This document shows positions 1 to 8,846 of a stretch of 57,441 nt of DNA, piece after piece. The position numbers were made by a program, and so were the translations under genes. The notes beneath the pieces were generated by a model. It searched no databases, was not told the origin of the DNA, and worked only from the letters and a program-made list of their open reading frames with translations. Source of the DNA: an uncultured Oscillibacter sp. (lineage in GTDB: Bacteria > Bacillota > Clostridia > Oscillospirales > Oscillospiraceae); NCBI GenBank assembly GCA_910576845.1, contig CAJTJA010000003.1:61902-119342 (forward strand). Reading direction: 5' to 3'. The first letter of the stretch is position 1, and every line of letters starts with the position of its first letter.

Positions 1-1
1 C

Positions 2-1075
2 GGAATAGACATTCCGGAGCTGGGGCTTCCTCTGCCCCTGGGCATCTCCTTTTTTACTTTCCAGACGATGAGCTATACCGTTGACGTCTACCGCCGGGAC
101 GCGCCGGTTCAGCGGAACATCATCGACTTCGGGGCCTATGTCACTTTGTTTCCCCAACTCATTGCCGGACCTATTGTGAAATATAAAACTGTGGCGTCGG
201 AGCTGGTCAGCCGGACCGTCACGTCCCGGGATTTTGCGGAGGGGGCCTGCCGCTTCACCGTAGGTCTGGCGAAGAAGGTGCTCCTTGCCAACGCCGCCGG
301 GGCGCTGTGGGAGAGCTGTTTGGCCTCTCAGTCTGCGGGGACTTTGACCGTGGCGGGGGGCTGGACGGGGCTGTTTGCCTTCGGGTTCCAGATTTACTTC
401 GACTTTTCCGGTTATTCCGACATGGCAATCGGCTTGGGGCGTGTCTTGGGCTTCCGGTTCGGCGAGAACTTTGACCACCCGTATCTCTCCTCCTCCGTAG
501 GGGAGTTCTGGCGGCGGTGGCACATGTCTTTGACATCCTGGTTTCGGGAGTACCTGTATTTCCCCCTGGGAGGAAGCCGGGCAGGAAAGGCCCGGACCCT
601 GCGGAATCTTCTGATTGTGTGGTTCTGCACCGGCTTCTGGCACGGGGCCAGCTGGAATTTCATCCTCTGGGGCCTGTACTTTGGCCTGTGGATTATTCTG
701 GAACGGTTTATTTTCCGGGACATCCTTGTCCGGACGCCGGTTTTGGTGAAGCGGGTCTATACGCTGGCGGTAGTCTTCGTGGGCTGGGGCCTCTTTGCCA
801 TAGAGGATATGGGAGCCTGCGGGCAGTACCTCCGGCTGTGCTTCGGCGGCGGTTCGGCCTGGTCCGCGGCGGATGGCTACCGCCTGCGGAGCTGGGGTGT
901 GATTCTGCTTCTGCTGGCCCTGGGATCCACTACGTTCGCAGCGGATGTATGGAGGAAGCTCCCGGAGCGGGGGCGAAAGGCCCTGACTCCTGTGCTGATG
1001 GTCCTGGGCCTGGTTCTCTCCACCGCCTATCTGGTGGACGGGAGTTATAATCCGTTCCTGTATTTCCGGTTTTAG
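2..1075 (+). CDS. MBOAT family O-acyltransferase (AlgI/DltB-like), 5' end outside window
   Basis: The reading frame is open to the first bases of the window and codes for family-typical residues (LPLGISFFTFQTMSYTVDVY) before the first ATG at 68, so the gene starts upstream of the window. It is a multi-pass membrane protein of the MBOAT family, which moves acyl (usually acetyl) groups across the membrane onto cell-surface polymers. Visible family signatures are FWRRWHMSLTSWFREYLYFP around 509-568 and FWHGASWNFILWG around 635-673, the latter holding the conserved membrane histidine (codon 641-643). The next gene, 13 bp downstream, is a DHHW protein; that pairing is the usual arrangement of AlgI-type acetylation loci. 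The acyl donor and the polymer acylated cannot be read from the sequence. Confidence 0.9.
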   Translation, partial: GIDIPELGLPLPLGISFFTFQTMSYTVDVYRRDAPVQRNIIDFGAYVTLFPQLIAGPIVKYKTVASELVSRTVTSRDFAEGACRFTVGLAKKVLLANAAGALWESCLASQSAGTLTVAGGWTGLFAFGFQIYFDFSGYSDMAIGLGRVLGFRFGENFDHPYLSSSVGEFWRRWHMSLTSWFREYLYFPLGGSRAGKARTLRNLLIVWFCTGFWHGASWNFILWGLYFGLWIILERFIFRDILVRTPVLVKRVYTLAVVFVGWGLFAIEDMGACGQYLRLCFGGGSAWSAADGYRLRSWGVILLLLALGSTTFAADVWRKLPERGRKALTPVLMVLGLVLSTAYLVDGSYNPFLYFRF

Positions 1076-1088
1076 GAGGAGTTCCGGC

Positions 1089-2213
1089 ATGACAACAAGA
1101 TACAGCCGATTCCTGGCGGCGGTGTTCTGCGTGTTCCTGGGGGGATTGCTGGCGTGGCATGTTCTTCTGCCGGACCGGGACCGCTCCGATGTGGAGAACC
1201 GGACGCTGGCCCAGCTTCCGGCGTTTTCCTGGGAGAGCTTGAAGGATGGGAGCTTTACCAAGGGTATGGAGGACTATTTTGCGGATCAGTTTCCCCTCCG
1301 AGACCAGTGGACGGGCCTCAAGGCCCGGGCGGAGCAGCTTCTGGGCAAGCGGGAGTTCAACGGGGTCTACCTCTGCGGCGATGCGCTGGTCGCCAAGGTG
1401 GAGCCCCCCAGAGACGGTCTGGAGGAGAAGAACCTGGGCTATGTTTCCCGCCTGGCGGAGCGGACGGAGCTTCCGGTGTACCTGGGGCTTATTCCTTCGG
1501 CGGCGGAGATATGGCGGGAGGCCCTGCCAAAGGGTGCGGAGAGCTGGGACCAGGCAGCGTTTATCGCCCATGCGGCAGAGCTGGAGGGAGTGGAGGCCGT
1601 GGACTTCCTGACGCCGCTGGCCGCCCGCGCCGGGGAGAGCATCTTTTACCGCACGGACCACCACTGGACCAGCCTGGGAGCTTATTACGGTTACGTTGCC
1701 CTGATGGAATCCCTGGGCCGGGGGGGAGAAGCCCTGGAACAGGAGGCATATGAACGGCAGTCCCTTCTCCCGGTTTCCAACGGGTTTCAGGGAACCCTCT
1801 ACTCTCAGTCCGGCATCCACTGGCTGGAGCCGGACAGCATAGAGTTCTGGGTGGAGGATCACTTCGAGGTGTCCAGCTGGCGCTCCGGCAAGGAGGAAAA
1901 GTCGTTCCTCTATGACTTTGATAAGCTGGGGGAAAAAGACAAATACTCCGCCTTCCTGGGTGGAAACCAGCCCCTGTGCGTCATCCGAAATCCGGAGGGA
2001 AAGGGAAAGCTGCTGGTGATCCGGGACTCTTATGCGGATTCCCTGGCCCCCTTCCTGGCCCTGCATTTTGAGGAGGTCCACTTGCTGGATCCCCGGTATT
2101 ACCGCTATTCCTCTGCGAAGTATGCGGAGGAGAACCACTTGGATGTCATCGCCGTGGTATACAGCGTGCCGAACTTTATTACGGACCGGAACCTGGTCCT
2201 GCTGACGCAGTAA
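1089..2213 (+). CDS. DHHW family protein, partner of the MBOAT acyltransferase
   Basis: A 374-residue protein with a single N-terminal membrane segment (about residues 8-27, FLAAVFCVFLGGLLAWHVLL) and an extracellular part. The family motif DHHW is at residues 190-193, inside TDHHWTSLGAYYGY, and a GDS-like serine motif, IRDSYADS, is at 311-318. These resemble the AlgJ/AlgX SGNH-like acetyltransferase fold that works with MBOAT proteins in acetylating exopolysaccharide or cell-wall polymers. A ribosome site (AGGAGG, 1074-1079) lies 9 bp before the ATG and overlaps the stop codon of the upstream gene, so the two genes are probably translated from one mRNA. The substrate is unknown. A terminator follows. 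Confidence 0.85.
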   Translation: MTTRYSRFLAAVFCVFLGGLLAWHVLLPDRDRSDVENRTLAQLPAFSWESLKDGSFTKGMEDYFADQFPLRDQWTGLKARAEQLLGKREFNGVYLCGDALVAKVEPPRDGLEEKNLGYVSRLAERTELPVYLGLIPSAAEIWREALPKGAESWDQAAFIAHAAELEGVEAVDFLTPLAARAGESIFYRTDHHWTSLGAYYGYVALMESLGRGGEALEQEAYERQSLLPVSNGFQGTLYSQSGIHWLEPDSIEFWVEDHFEVSSWRSGKEEKSFLYDFDKLGEKDKYSAFLGGNQPLCVIRNPEGKGKLLVIRDSYADSLAPFLALHFEEVHLLDPRYYRYSSAKYAEENHLDVIAVVYSVPNFITDRNLVLLTQ

Positions 2214-2251
2214 GACCTGCCCGGCCGGCGAAGGCCGCTGTTCCGCTCACA

Positions 2252-2298
2252 AAAACCGCCTGAACTGGTCCATGCCGGACCGGCCCAGGCGGTTTTCT
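2252..2298 (+). terminator. Rho-independent terminator after the MBOAT/DHHW unit
   Basis: An 11-bp perfect stem (AAAACCGCCTG at 2252-2262 with CAGGCGGTTTT at 2286-2296) followed by a short T-rich stretch. It closes the acyltransferase operon before the fumC promoter. Confidence 0.8.
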
Positions 2299-2407
2299 TG
2301 AGAGAAGATTTGTCAAGGGGATTTTACCCAAGGCCCCGCAGCTGTCAATGTGAATACCAGCCCCGCTTCGGAACGAAGAACGGGGCGCTTCCGCCGGAAA
2401 GACAGCC

Positions 2408-2436
2408 TTGCTTTTATGGCCCGCCGCCGTTATAAT
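2408..2436 (+). promoter_or_regulatory. Promoter of fumC
   Basis: TTGCTT (2408-2413), 17-bp spacer, perfect TATAAT (2431-2436). Transcription would begin near 2443, after the upstream in-frame ATG at 2350, which supports the ATG at 2470 as the real start of fumC. Confidence 0.7.
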
Positions 2437-2469
2437 AAACCACATAAAAAACGAAAAGGGGAAACCGCC

Positions 2470-3831
2470 ATGAACACCACCCGCATTGAACATGATACTA
2501 TGGGCGAAATCGCCGTTCCGGCGGACCGCCATTGGGGCGCCCAGACCCAGCGGAGCCTGGAAAATTTTAAAATTGGCGGACAGCGCCAGCCGGAGGAGAT
2601 TATCACCGCTTTTGCCTACTTAAAGGAGGCCTGCGCCAAGGCCAACGCCGCTGCGGGCAGGCTGACGGCGGAACAGGCCGGGACCGTCGCCGCCGTCTGT
2701 GAGGAAATCCGGGCGGGAAAGTGGGACGAGGAATTTCCCCTGGTGGTCTGGCAGACCGGAAGCGGCACCCAAACCAATATGAACGTCAACGAAGTCATTG
2801 CCCATCTGGCGGCAGACCGGGGTGTCCGGCTCCACCCCAATGATCACGTGAATGCCTCCCAATCTTCCAACGACACCTATCCATCCGCCCTCCACATCGC
2901 GGCGGCGCTGTCCGTGGCGAATCAAGTCCTCCCGGCGGCGGAGCGGCTGGCGGGAGCTTTTGCCAAACTGGAAGCTGCCTACCCGGATCTGATCCGCATC
3001 GGCCGGACCCATCTCCAGGACGCCACGCCCCTGCGCTTTGCCCAGGAGGTCTCCGGCTGGCGGGAGCTGGTGGAAGTCCCCTGCCGGATGCTTCAGGCCG
3101 CGCAGGAGGAGCTGTGCCGCCTTGCCATCGGCGGCACGGCTGTAGGAACGGGTCTCAACGCGCCCAAGGGTTATGACGAGATGGTCTGCGGTGAGCTGAA
3201 GGCGCTGACGGGTCTGGATTTCCGTCCTGATGAGAATAAGTTCCACGCCCTCACAAGCAAGGATGCACTGGTTTTTGCCCATGGGGCTCTGAAAGCCTTG
3301 GCGGCGAACCTGATGAAAGTGGCAAACGATATTCGCTGGCAGGCCAGCGGCCCCCGCTGCGGCATGGGTGAGCTTCGTATCCCGGAAAATGAACCCGGCA
3401 GTTCCATTATGCCAGGAAAGGTGAACCCTACCCAGTGCGAGGCTGTTACCATGGCGGCGGTGCAGGTGATGGGGAACGACGCTGCTATCGGATTTGCCGC
3501 CAGCCAGGGGAATTTTCAGCTCAATGTGTTCCTTCCGGTGTCGGCATATAATTTCCAGCTCTCTGCCCGGCTTCTGGCGGACGCCATGGAGTCCTTCCGG
3601 GTCCACTGCGTGGAGGGAATTGTTCCCAATGTGGAGAGAATGGAGGAAAATCTGAATAACTCCCTGATGCTGGTAACTTGCCTGACGCCGGAAATTGGTT
3701 ATGAAAAGGCGGCGGAATGTGCCAAGAAGGCCCTTCGCGACGGCACGACGCTGAAAGAAGCCGTCCTTTCTCTGGGCCTGCTGACGGCGGAGACCTTTGA
3801 CGAAGCGGTGCGGCCAGAAAAAATGGTATAA
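2470..3831 (+). CDS. fumC: Fumarate hydratase, class II
   Basis: Class II (iron-independent) fumarase that interconverts fumarate and L-malate in the cytoplasm. The protein is 453 residues, close to the usual ~460. The fumarate lyase signature GSSIMPGKVN is at residues 310-319 and contains the flexible-loop catalytic serine; TGSGTQTNMNVNEV (97-110) and the HVNASQSSND segment (126-135) form the substrate site. The ATG at 2470 was chosen over an in-frame ATG at 2350 because a ribosome site (AAAAGGGG) precedes it and the promoter lies between them. It sits alone, with terminators before and after. In a fermentative anaerobe it likely serves the reductive branch toward succinate or recycles fumarate from biosynthesis; the direction is inference. 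Confidence 0.96.
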   Translation: MNTTRIEHDTMGEIAVPADRHWGAQTQRSLENFKIGGQRQPEEIITAFAYLKEACAKANAAAGRLTAEQAGTVAAVCEEIRAGKWDEEFPLVVWQTGSGTQTNMNVNEVIAHLAADRGVRLHPNDHVNASQSSNDTYPSALHIAAALSVANQVLPAAERLAGAFAKLEAAYPDLIRIGRTHLQDATPLRFAQEVSGWRELVEVPCRMLQAAQEELCRLAIGGTAVGTGLNAPKGYDEMVCGELKALTGLDFRPDENKFHALTSKDALVFAHGALKALAANLMKVANDIRWQASGPRCGMGELRIPENEPGSSIMPGKVNPTQCEAVTMAAVQVMGNDAAIGFAASQGNFQLNVFLPVSAYNFQLSARLLADAMESFRVHCVEGIVPNVERMEENLNNSLMLVTCLTPEIGYEKAAECAKKALRDGTTLKEAVLSLGLLTAETFDEAVRPEKMV

Positions 3832-3841
3832 TATATTTGCC

Positions 3842-3876
3842 AAAAGAGCGTCCCGGGGAACTGGGCCGCTCTTTTA
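3842..3876 (+). terminator. Terminator after fumC
   Basis: AAAAGAGCG (3842-3850) pairs with CGCTCTTTT (3867-3875). The remaining stretch to the his promoter (3877-4140) shows no convincing gene; an 86-codon frame starting at 3797 overlaps fumC out of frame and has no ribosome site. Confidence 0.75.
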
Positions 3877-4143
3877 TGGCCGGGCCGCGCAAAAGTATTG
3901 TTTTTGCGCCATACTGAAACAGGGAAAAGGCTATGCTGTGGAAAAAGGGAGAAAACAGGCAATTCCCGCGGCAGCTCGTTGGATTGTGTTGGCGGCAGGT
4001 TGGGATATATGGCTTTTGAACGGAAGAATTGCAGAATTTTGCAGGGATATTGAGTGAGCTGCGCCGCTAAGCAGCTGCTTTGTGGCGTTTCATAAAACCG
4101 CGTCCATCCTGGCCCGCTTTTTGTAAAAACTATAAAATTTATC

Positions 4144-4190
4144 AAAGCGCCGAATTAGCGCTTTACTTCGGTGAAAAAATGGAGTACACT
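4144..4190 (+). promoter_or_regulatory. his operon promoter with palindrome over the -35 box
   Basis: TTTACT (4162-4167), 17-bp spacer, TACACT (4185-4190). A perfect inverted repeat, AAAGCGC (4144-4150) and GCGCTTT (4158-4164) around a 7-bp centre, overlaps the -35 box and is a candidate operator. The leader is short (about 38 nt), with a small GGGGC/GCCCC hairpin (4204-4217) just before the ribosome site; there is no room for a T-box or peptide attenuator. Confidence 0.6.
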
Positions 4191-4234
4191 AGAAGGCACA
4201 AGTGGGGCTGCCGCCCCGTAAGGAGGAACTTTCC

Positions 4235-5803
4235 GTGGAACTGGATTTGAATATTTTGCGGCCCCAGGAGCGGCTGTCTCTTCAGCTTCGCCTGCTATAC
4301 GAGCAGGCGGGTTTCCGGCAGTACCACATGGGCCGCTTTGAGGAGTATGGTCTTTACCAGCAGAATCGCCGGTTCCTGACCAGTGATCAGGTGATTACCT
4401 TTACAGACCTGGATGGGCGTCTGCTGGCGCTGAAACCGGATGTTACGCTTTCCATTGCAAAGAATGCCCAAGTGGAAGAGGGGGGCTGCGGCCGGTTTTA
4501 TTATTCCGAAAATGTCTACCGCCCCAGTCAGGAGAGCCACACCTTTCAGGAGATCAGTCAAACGGGGCTGGAGTGCATCGGTGCGGTGGACGGCGCCGTC
4601 ACTGCTCAGGTGGTATCTCTTGCTTTTGAGAGTCTGGCGCTCATCGGACAGGATTTTGTGCTGGAGGCCAGCCACATGGGCTTTGTGGCGGGGCTGCTGG
4701 ATGCTGTGGGCGCGCCGGAGCCGGCACGTCCAAGGCTGCTGGCCTGTGTCCGGAACCGAAATCTCCATGAGCTGCGGGCTGCGGCGGGAGAAGTAGGCCT
4801 TTCCAAACAAGGGGCTGACGCCCTTTGCCGTTTGGACACGCTGGCTGGGAACTGGGAGGCTGTGCTGGCGGAAGCGGAGCCTATTGCGCTGAATGCCGCT
4901 ATGGGAGCGGCGCTGGCAGAACTGCGGGCCTTATGCGGAACGCTGAAGGACCGGGGGCAGAATATTCGCCTGAATTTGTCCTTGGTAAATGATATGGACT
5001 ATTATAACGGATTGGTTGTGCAGGGCTACATAGCGGGCCTTCCGAGAGCGGTGCTGAAGGGGGGGCGGTATGATCCCTTGACAGAGCAGTTCCGTCCCGG
5101 GGCAAAGGCGGTGGGCTTCGCCCTGTACCTAAATGAGCTGGACCGGCTGGGCGCCGTCCCTGGTGAAGAAGAAAAGACCATGCTGAATGTGGCTCTGCCC
5201 AAGGGCCGCCTGGGAGACAAGGTATACGGCCTTTTAGCCGGCGTGGGGTACGGATGCCCGGAGGATTACAATGAGAGCCGGAAACTGGTGGTGGAAAACC
5301 CCGCCGCCGGAATTCGGTATTTTCTGGTAAAGCCCAGCGACGTGGCCATTTATGTGGAGCACGGCGCAGCGGATATCGGTATTGTGGGCAAGGACATTCT
5401 GGAGGAGTCCGCCGCCGATGTGTGTGAGCTGCTGGACACGGGGCTTGGCAGATGCCGCATGTGCGTGGCTGGGCCTGAGGGCTTCCAGGACGATCCTGGC
5501 CGGTCCCTCCGGGTGGCGACGAAGTTCGTCAACATTGCGAAGGCCTATTATGCCGCTCAGGGCCGGGATATTGATATTATTAAGCTTAACGGGTCTATTG
5601 AGCTGGCTCCAATTTTGGGCCTCTCCGATGTAATTGTGGACATTGTGGAGACTGGGACTACCTTGAAGGAGAATCATTTGGAGGTGTTGACGGAGTTTAT
5701 GCCCATTTCCGCCCGCTTTATTGCGAATCGCGCCAGTCTTCAATTTAAACGCCGGGAAATTGAGGCGCTGCTTCAAAAGCTGACGGAGGTGACGAAAGCA
5801 TGA
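4235..5803 (+). CDS. hisG: Fused HisZ-HisG: ATP phosphoribosyltransferase with regulatory subunit in one chain
   Basis: First step of histidine synthesis, joining ATP and PRPP. Residues 1 to about 305 match HisZ, the catalytically idle histidyl-tRNA-synthetase-like subunit (QERLSLQLRLLYEQAGFRQY, LKPDVTLSIA, a late YYNGLVVQGYI and GGRYDPL), without an anticodon-binding domain. After an acidic linker (VPGEEEKT) a full short-form HisG begins at Met316 (LNVALPKGRLGDKVYGLL) with KPSDVAIYVEHGAADIGIVG and, near the end, the PRPP-loop region DVIVDIVETGTTLKEN; 207 residues is the normal length of short HisG. The GTG start at 4235 was chosen because AGGAGG (4221-4226) lies 8 bp upstream. No stop, frameshift or good ribosome site separates the parts, so it reads as a true fusion. 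Short HisG normally needs a separate HisZ partner. Confidence 0.9.
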   Translation: MELDLNILRPQERLSLQLRLLYEQAGFRQYHMGRFEEYGLYQQNRRFLTSDQVITFTDLDGRLLALKPDVTLSIAKNAQVEEGGCGRFYYSENVYRPSQESHTFQEISQTGLECIGAVDGAVTAQVVSLAFESLALIGQDFVLEASHMGFVAGLLDAVGAPEPARPRLLACVRNRNLHELRAAAGEVGLSKQGADALCRLDTLAGNWEAVLAEAEPIALNAAMGAALAELRALCGTLKDRGQNIRLNLSLVNDMDYYNGLVVQGYIAGLPRAVLKGGRYDPLTEQFRPGAKAVGFALYLNELDRLGAVPGEEEKTMLNVALPKGRLGDKVYGLLAGVGYGCPEDYNESRKLVVENPAAGIRYFLVKPSDVAIYVEHGAADIGIVGKDILEESAADVCELLDTGLGRCRMCVAGPEGFQDDPGRSLRVATKFVNIAKAYYAAQGRDIDIIKLNGSIELAPILGLSDVIVDIVETGTTLKENHLEVLTEFMPISARFIANRASLQFKRREIEALLQKLTEVTKA

Positions 5804-7077
5804 TAAGGATTTTGGATTTTGACGCGCTTAGTCCTGAGGCTTTTTTGAATCGGGACATTCAGGCGGAGGAAGATGTTTCTGCCGCTGTGGACACTGTGAT
5901 AGCAGAAGTCCGCAGAAATGGGGACGCCGCCCTTCGGAATTTTACCCGCCGCTTTGACGGCGCGGAGCTGGATATGCTGCGGGTGACAGAGGCGGAATTT
6001 GATGACGCCAAAAGAAGCGTAAGCCGCTGTTTTCAGGAAACGCTGGAGGAGGCGGCGGAGAATATCCGCCGTTTCCATGAGCGGCAGCGGCACAACGATT
6101 TTATCATTGCCGACTGTCCCGGAATTGTAATGGGCCAGCGTTGGATGCCGGTTGAAAAGGTTGGCGTCTGTGTGCCCCGCAGTCCGGAGGCCTTTCCCTC
6201 CACTGTTTTGATGAACGTTATCCCGGCGAAGATTGCGGGTGTGGGGGAAATCGTTGTAGTGACGCCGCCCGTCCGGGATGGAAGCGTCAGTCCGGAGGCC
6301 CTGACGGCGGCGCAGCTGGCTGGTGCGGATGCCGTATTTAAAATTGGAGGAGCCCAGGCCGTGGCGGCACTGGCCTACGGGACCGAAAGCGTGCCAAAGG
6401 TTGACAAGATTGTGGGCCCTGGCGGCATCTTTGTGGCGACCGCGAAACGAAAGGTTTTTGGTCAGGTAGCCATCGATATGATTGCCGGTCCCAGTGAGAT
6501 TCTGGTGCTGTCGGATGGGAAATCGAATCCCAGGTGGGTGGCGGCAGATATTCTCAGCCAGGCGGAGCATGATGTGCTGTCCTCCTCTGTTCTGGTGACA
6601 GACAGCCGGGAACTGGCGGAGGCCGTTCAGGCGGAGATTGAAGCCCAGCTGGAGACCTTGCCGCGAAAAAGTATCGCCCTTCGCTCTATTGAGGAAAACG
6701 GAAAAATTATCGTCACCAGCAGCTTGGACAAGGCTGTCGAGGCGGCAAACCGCATCGCCCCGGAGCATCTGGAGCTTTGTGTGGACGACCCCTTCGCTCT
6801 GCTGCCACGCATACGGAATGCCGGGAGTATTTTCTTGGGCCGCCACACGCCGGAGGCATTGGGAGATTATTTCGCCGGACCGAACCACACGCTTCCGACA
6901 TCCGGGACCGCTCGCTTTTCCAGTCCCTTGGGAGTGGATGACTTTATGAAGCGCTCCAGTTTCCTCTGCTATGACCAAGCGGCGATGAGCGGCTGCGCGG
7001 ACCGGGTCGCGGATTTCGCGCGCCGGGAAGGCTTGGAGGGCCATGCGAGATCGGCGCTGAGCCGGAAAAATTTTTAA
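5800..7077 (+). CDS. hisD: Histidinol dehydrogenase
   Basis: Zinc- and NAD-dependent enzyme that oxidises L-histidinol to L-histidine in two steps, the last reaction of the pathway. It is 425 residues, the family's usual size. Recognisable family segments are GVCVPRSPEAFPSTVLMNVI, PGGIFVATAKR, the signature IDMIAGPSEILVLSD and ILSQAEHDVLSS. Its ATG overlaps the hisZG stop codon (ATGA, 5800-5803), showing translational coupling. Order within the operon (hisD second) is usual for Firmicutes. Confidence 0.96.
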   Translation: MIRILDFDALSPEAFLNRDIQAEEDVSAAVDTVIAEVRRNGDAALRNFTRRFDGAELDMLRVTEAEFDDAKRSVSRCFQETLEEAAENIRRFHERQRHNDFIIADCPGIVMGQRWMPVEKVGVCVPRSPEAFPSTVLMNVIPAKIAGVGEIVVVTPPVRDGSVSPEALTAAQLAGADAVFKIGGAQAVAALAYGTESVPKVDKIVGPGGIFVATAKRKVFGQVAIDMIAGPSEILVLSDGKSNPRWVAADILSQAEHDVLSSSVLVTDSRELAEAVQAEIEAQLETLPRKSIALRSIEENGKIIVTSSLDKAVEAANRIAPEHLELCVDDPFALLPRIRNAGSIFLGRHTPEALGDYFAGPNHTLPTSGTARFSSPLGVDDFMKRSSFLCYDQAAMSGCADRVADFARREGLEGHARSALSRKNF

Positions 7078-7096
7078 AAGGAAGCGGTGTTTTACT

Positions 7097-8167
7097 ATGA
7101 GCCGTTTTTTATCTTCGGAGGCACGGTGCCTGTTCCCTTATACCCCTGGTGAGCAGCCCCGGGACCAGCAGTACATCAAGCTGAATACGAACGAAAGCCC
7201 GTTTCCGCCCTCTCCGGAGGTGCTAAAGGCCGTTACTCAGACGGAGACCGGCAGGCTTTATTTATACTCCGATCCAACCTGTGCCGCTCTGAACGGAGCC
7301 ATTGCTGAGCGTTATGGACTCCAGAGCGAAAATGTCATCACCGGCAATGGTTCAGATGAAATTCTGGCGTTTGCTTTTCGGGCCTTCTGCGGAAAGGGGA
7401 GGGGGGCGGCTTTTGCCGATATCACCTACGGCTTTTATGAGGCCCAGGCAGCCCTTTTCGGCTTGGAGGCCCTTCGGGTTCCGCTGCGGGAGGATTTTAC
7501 CCTGAATATAGAGGATTATATAAACCTTTCCGCAACGGTGGTGATTGCCAATCCCAACGCGCCCACGGGCATGACTGTGCCCGTTACGGATATCCGGCGG
7601 CTGCTGGAGCATGACCCAAACCGGGTGGTTATTGTGGATGAGGCTTATGTGGACTTTGGGGCGGAGAGCTGTGTTCCCCTGATTCAAGAATTCGAAAATC
7701 TCCTTGTGACACAGACCATGTCCAAGAGCCGTTCCCTGGCCGGGGGACGGATTGGGTTCGCTTTGGGTGCGCGGGAGCTGATTGAGGACTTGAACCGGGT
7801 GAAGTACAGCTTCAATCCCTATAATGTCAACCGGCTCTCCCTGCTGGCAGGGGCTGCCGCTGTGAAGGATGAGGACTACTTCCAAGCCTGCTGCCGGGCT
7901 GTACAGGACAACCGGACATGGACCATGAAGGCGCTGGAGGTCCGGGGCTTTACCGTTCTGCCTTCCTCCGCCAATTTTATCTTTGCCAAATCGGACCGCA
8001 TTTCCGGCGGAGAGCTGTATCGGAAGCTGAAGGAGAACGGCATCCTGGTCCGTTGGTTCGACAGGGACCGCATCCGGGATTTTGTTCGCGTCACCATTGG
8101 TTCCAGGGAGCAGATGGTGGTGCTGATAGATACGATAGACCGGATAGGGCTCCGGAACGAAAAATAG
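7097..8167 (+). CDS. hisC: Histidinol-phosphate aminotransferase
   Basis: PLP-dependent fold-type I aminotransferase that converts imidazole-acetol phosphate and glutamate to histidinol phosphate. It has 356 residues. The N-terminal KLNTNESPFPPSP, the NPNAPTGMTVP loop, DEAYVDFG and the PLP lysine in TMSKSRSLAGGRIGFALG (Lys210) are all present. It lies 19 bp after hisD with a weak ribosome site (AAAGGAAG) rather far from the ATG, so its translation may depend on hisD. Confidence 0.95.
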   Translation: MSRFLSSEARCLFPYTPGEQPRDQQYIKLNTNESPFPPSPEVLKAVTQTETGRLYLYSDPTCAALNGAIAERYGLQSENVITGNGSDEILAFAFRAFCGKGRGAAFADITYGFYEAQAALFGLEALRVPLREDFTLNIEDYINLSATVVIANPNAPTGMTVPVTDIRRLLEHDPNRVVIVDEAYVDFGAESCVPLIQEFENLLVTQTMSKSRSLAGGRIGFALGARELIEDLNRVKYSFNPYNVNRLSLLAGAAAVKDEDYFQACCRAVQDNRTWTMKALEVRGFTVLPSSANFIFAKSDRISGGELYRKLKENGILVRWFDRDRIRDFVRVTIGSREQMVVLIDTIDRIGLRNEK

Positions 8168-8258
8168 GCAAACGGTTCGGTGCATTTGGCTGACTGAAAC
8201 TGTGCTGAGGCGGTGGTGTCTGCCCGGCGGGATATATGGACTGTGAGGAGGAGAGGCT

Positions 8259-8846
8259 ATGCGTACTGCGGTAATCCGGCGGGATACGAGGGAGACCCAA
8301 ATTCAGGTATCGCTGAACCTGGATGGCGCCGGGAAGGCGGAGATTCACACCGGCTGCGGCTTTCTGGACCACATGCTGGAGCTCTTTGCCCATCATGGGG
8401 ATTTTGATTTAACGATTGACTGCCGCGGCGACACAGAGGTGGATGATCACCATTCTGTGGAGGATGTGGGCATCTGTCTGGGGAAGGCCTTCAGCAAGGC
8501 TCTGGGGGATAAACGGGGTATCGTCCGCTATGGACAGTTCCTGCTGCCCATGGATGAAACGCTGGTTCTCTGTGCCTGTGATTTGTCGGGGCGGGACTAT
8601 TTGGGCTGGGCGGTGAGCCTGCCTGCGATAAAGGTGGGGAACTTTGATACGGAGCTTGCCCAGGAGTTCTGGCTTGGGTTTGTGCGGAACTGTCCCGGTT
8701 CTGTCCACATTCGGCAAATGGCAGGGGAGAACACACACCATATTCTGGAGGCTGTTTTTAAGGGCATGGGCCGGACGCTGAAAGCGGCGGTCAGTTTGGA
8801 CGGCAGGCATATGGATGAGATTCCGAGCACGAAAGGTGTGCTGTAA
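8259..8846 (+). CDS. hisB: Imidazoleglycerol-phosphate dehydratase
   Basis: Monofunctional IGPD (195 residues) that dehydrates imidazoleglycerol phosphate to imidazole-acetol phosphate. The metal-binding histidine clusters are present: LDHMLELFAHHGDFDL, DDHHSVEDVGICLG and NTHHILEAVFKGMGRTL. There is no attached histidinol-phosphatase domain as in E. coli; that step is done by the PHP enzyme at the end of the operon. A 91-bp gap separates it from hisC, the largest inside the operon; a strong GGAGGAGAGG site precedes the ATG. Confidence 0.96.
   Translation: MRTAVIRRDTRETQIQVSLNLDGAGKAEIHTGCGFLDHMLELFAHHGDFDLTIDCRGDTEVDDHHSVEDVGICLGKAFSKALGDKRGIVRYGQFLLPMDETLVLCACDLSGRDYLGWAVSLPAIKVGNFDTELAQEFWLGFVRNCPGSVHIRQMAGENTHHILEAVFKGMGRTLKAAVSLDGRHMDEIPSTKGVL

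Noticed and set aside
930..2138. 402-codon open frame on the minus strand opposite the DHHW gene
   Set aside because: No family resemblance or ribosome site; it is a shadow frame caused by GC-rich codons of the real gene.
3797..4057. 86-codon frame after fumC
   Set aside because: It overlaps the fumC end and the terminator, has no ribosome site and no resemblance to a protein.
5160..5182. Internal start giving a separate HisG chain
   Set aside because: The bases before the ATG at 5180 (GAAGAAGAAAAG) are only a weak ribosome site and the frame is continuous, so fusion is the simpler reading; internal initiation is not fully excluded.
5773..7044. 423-codon minus-strand frame opposite hisD
   Set aside because: Shadow of hisD; the translation has no domain and no start signal.
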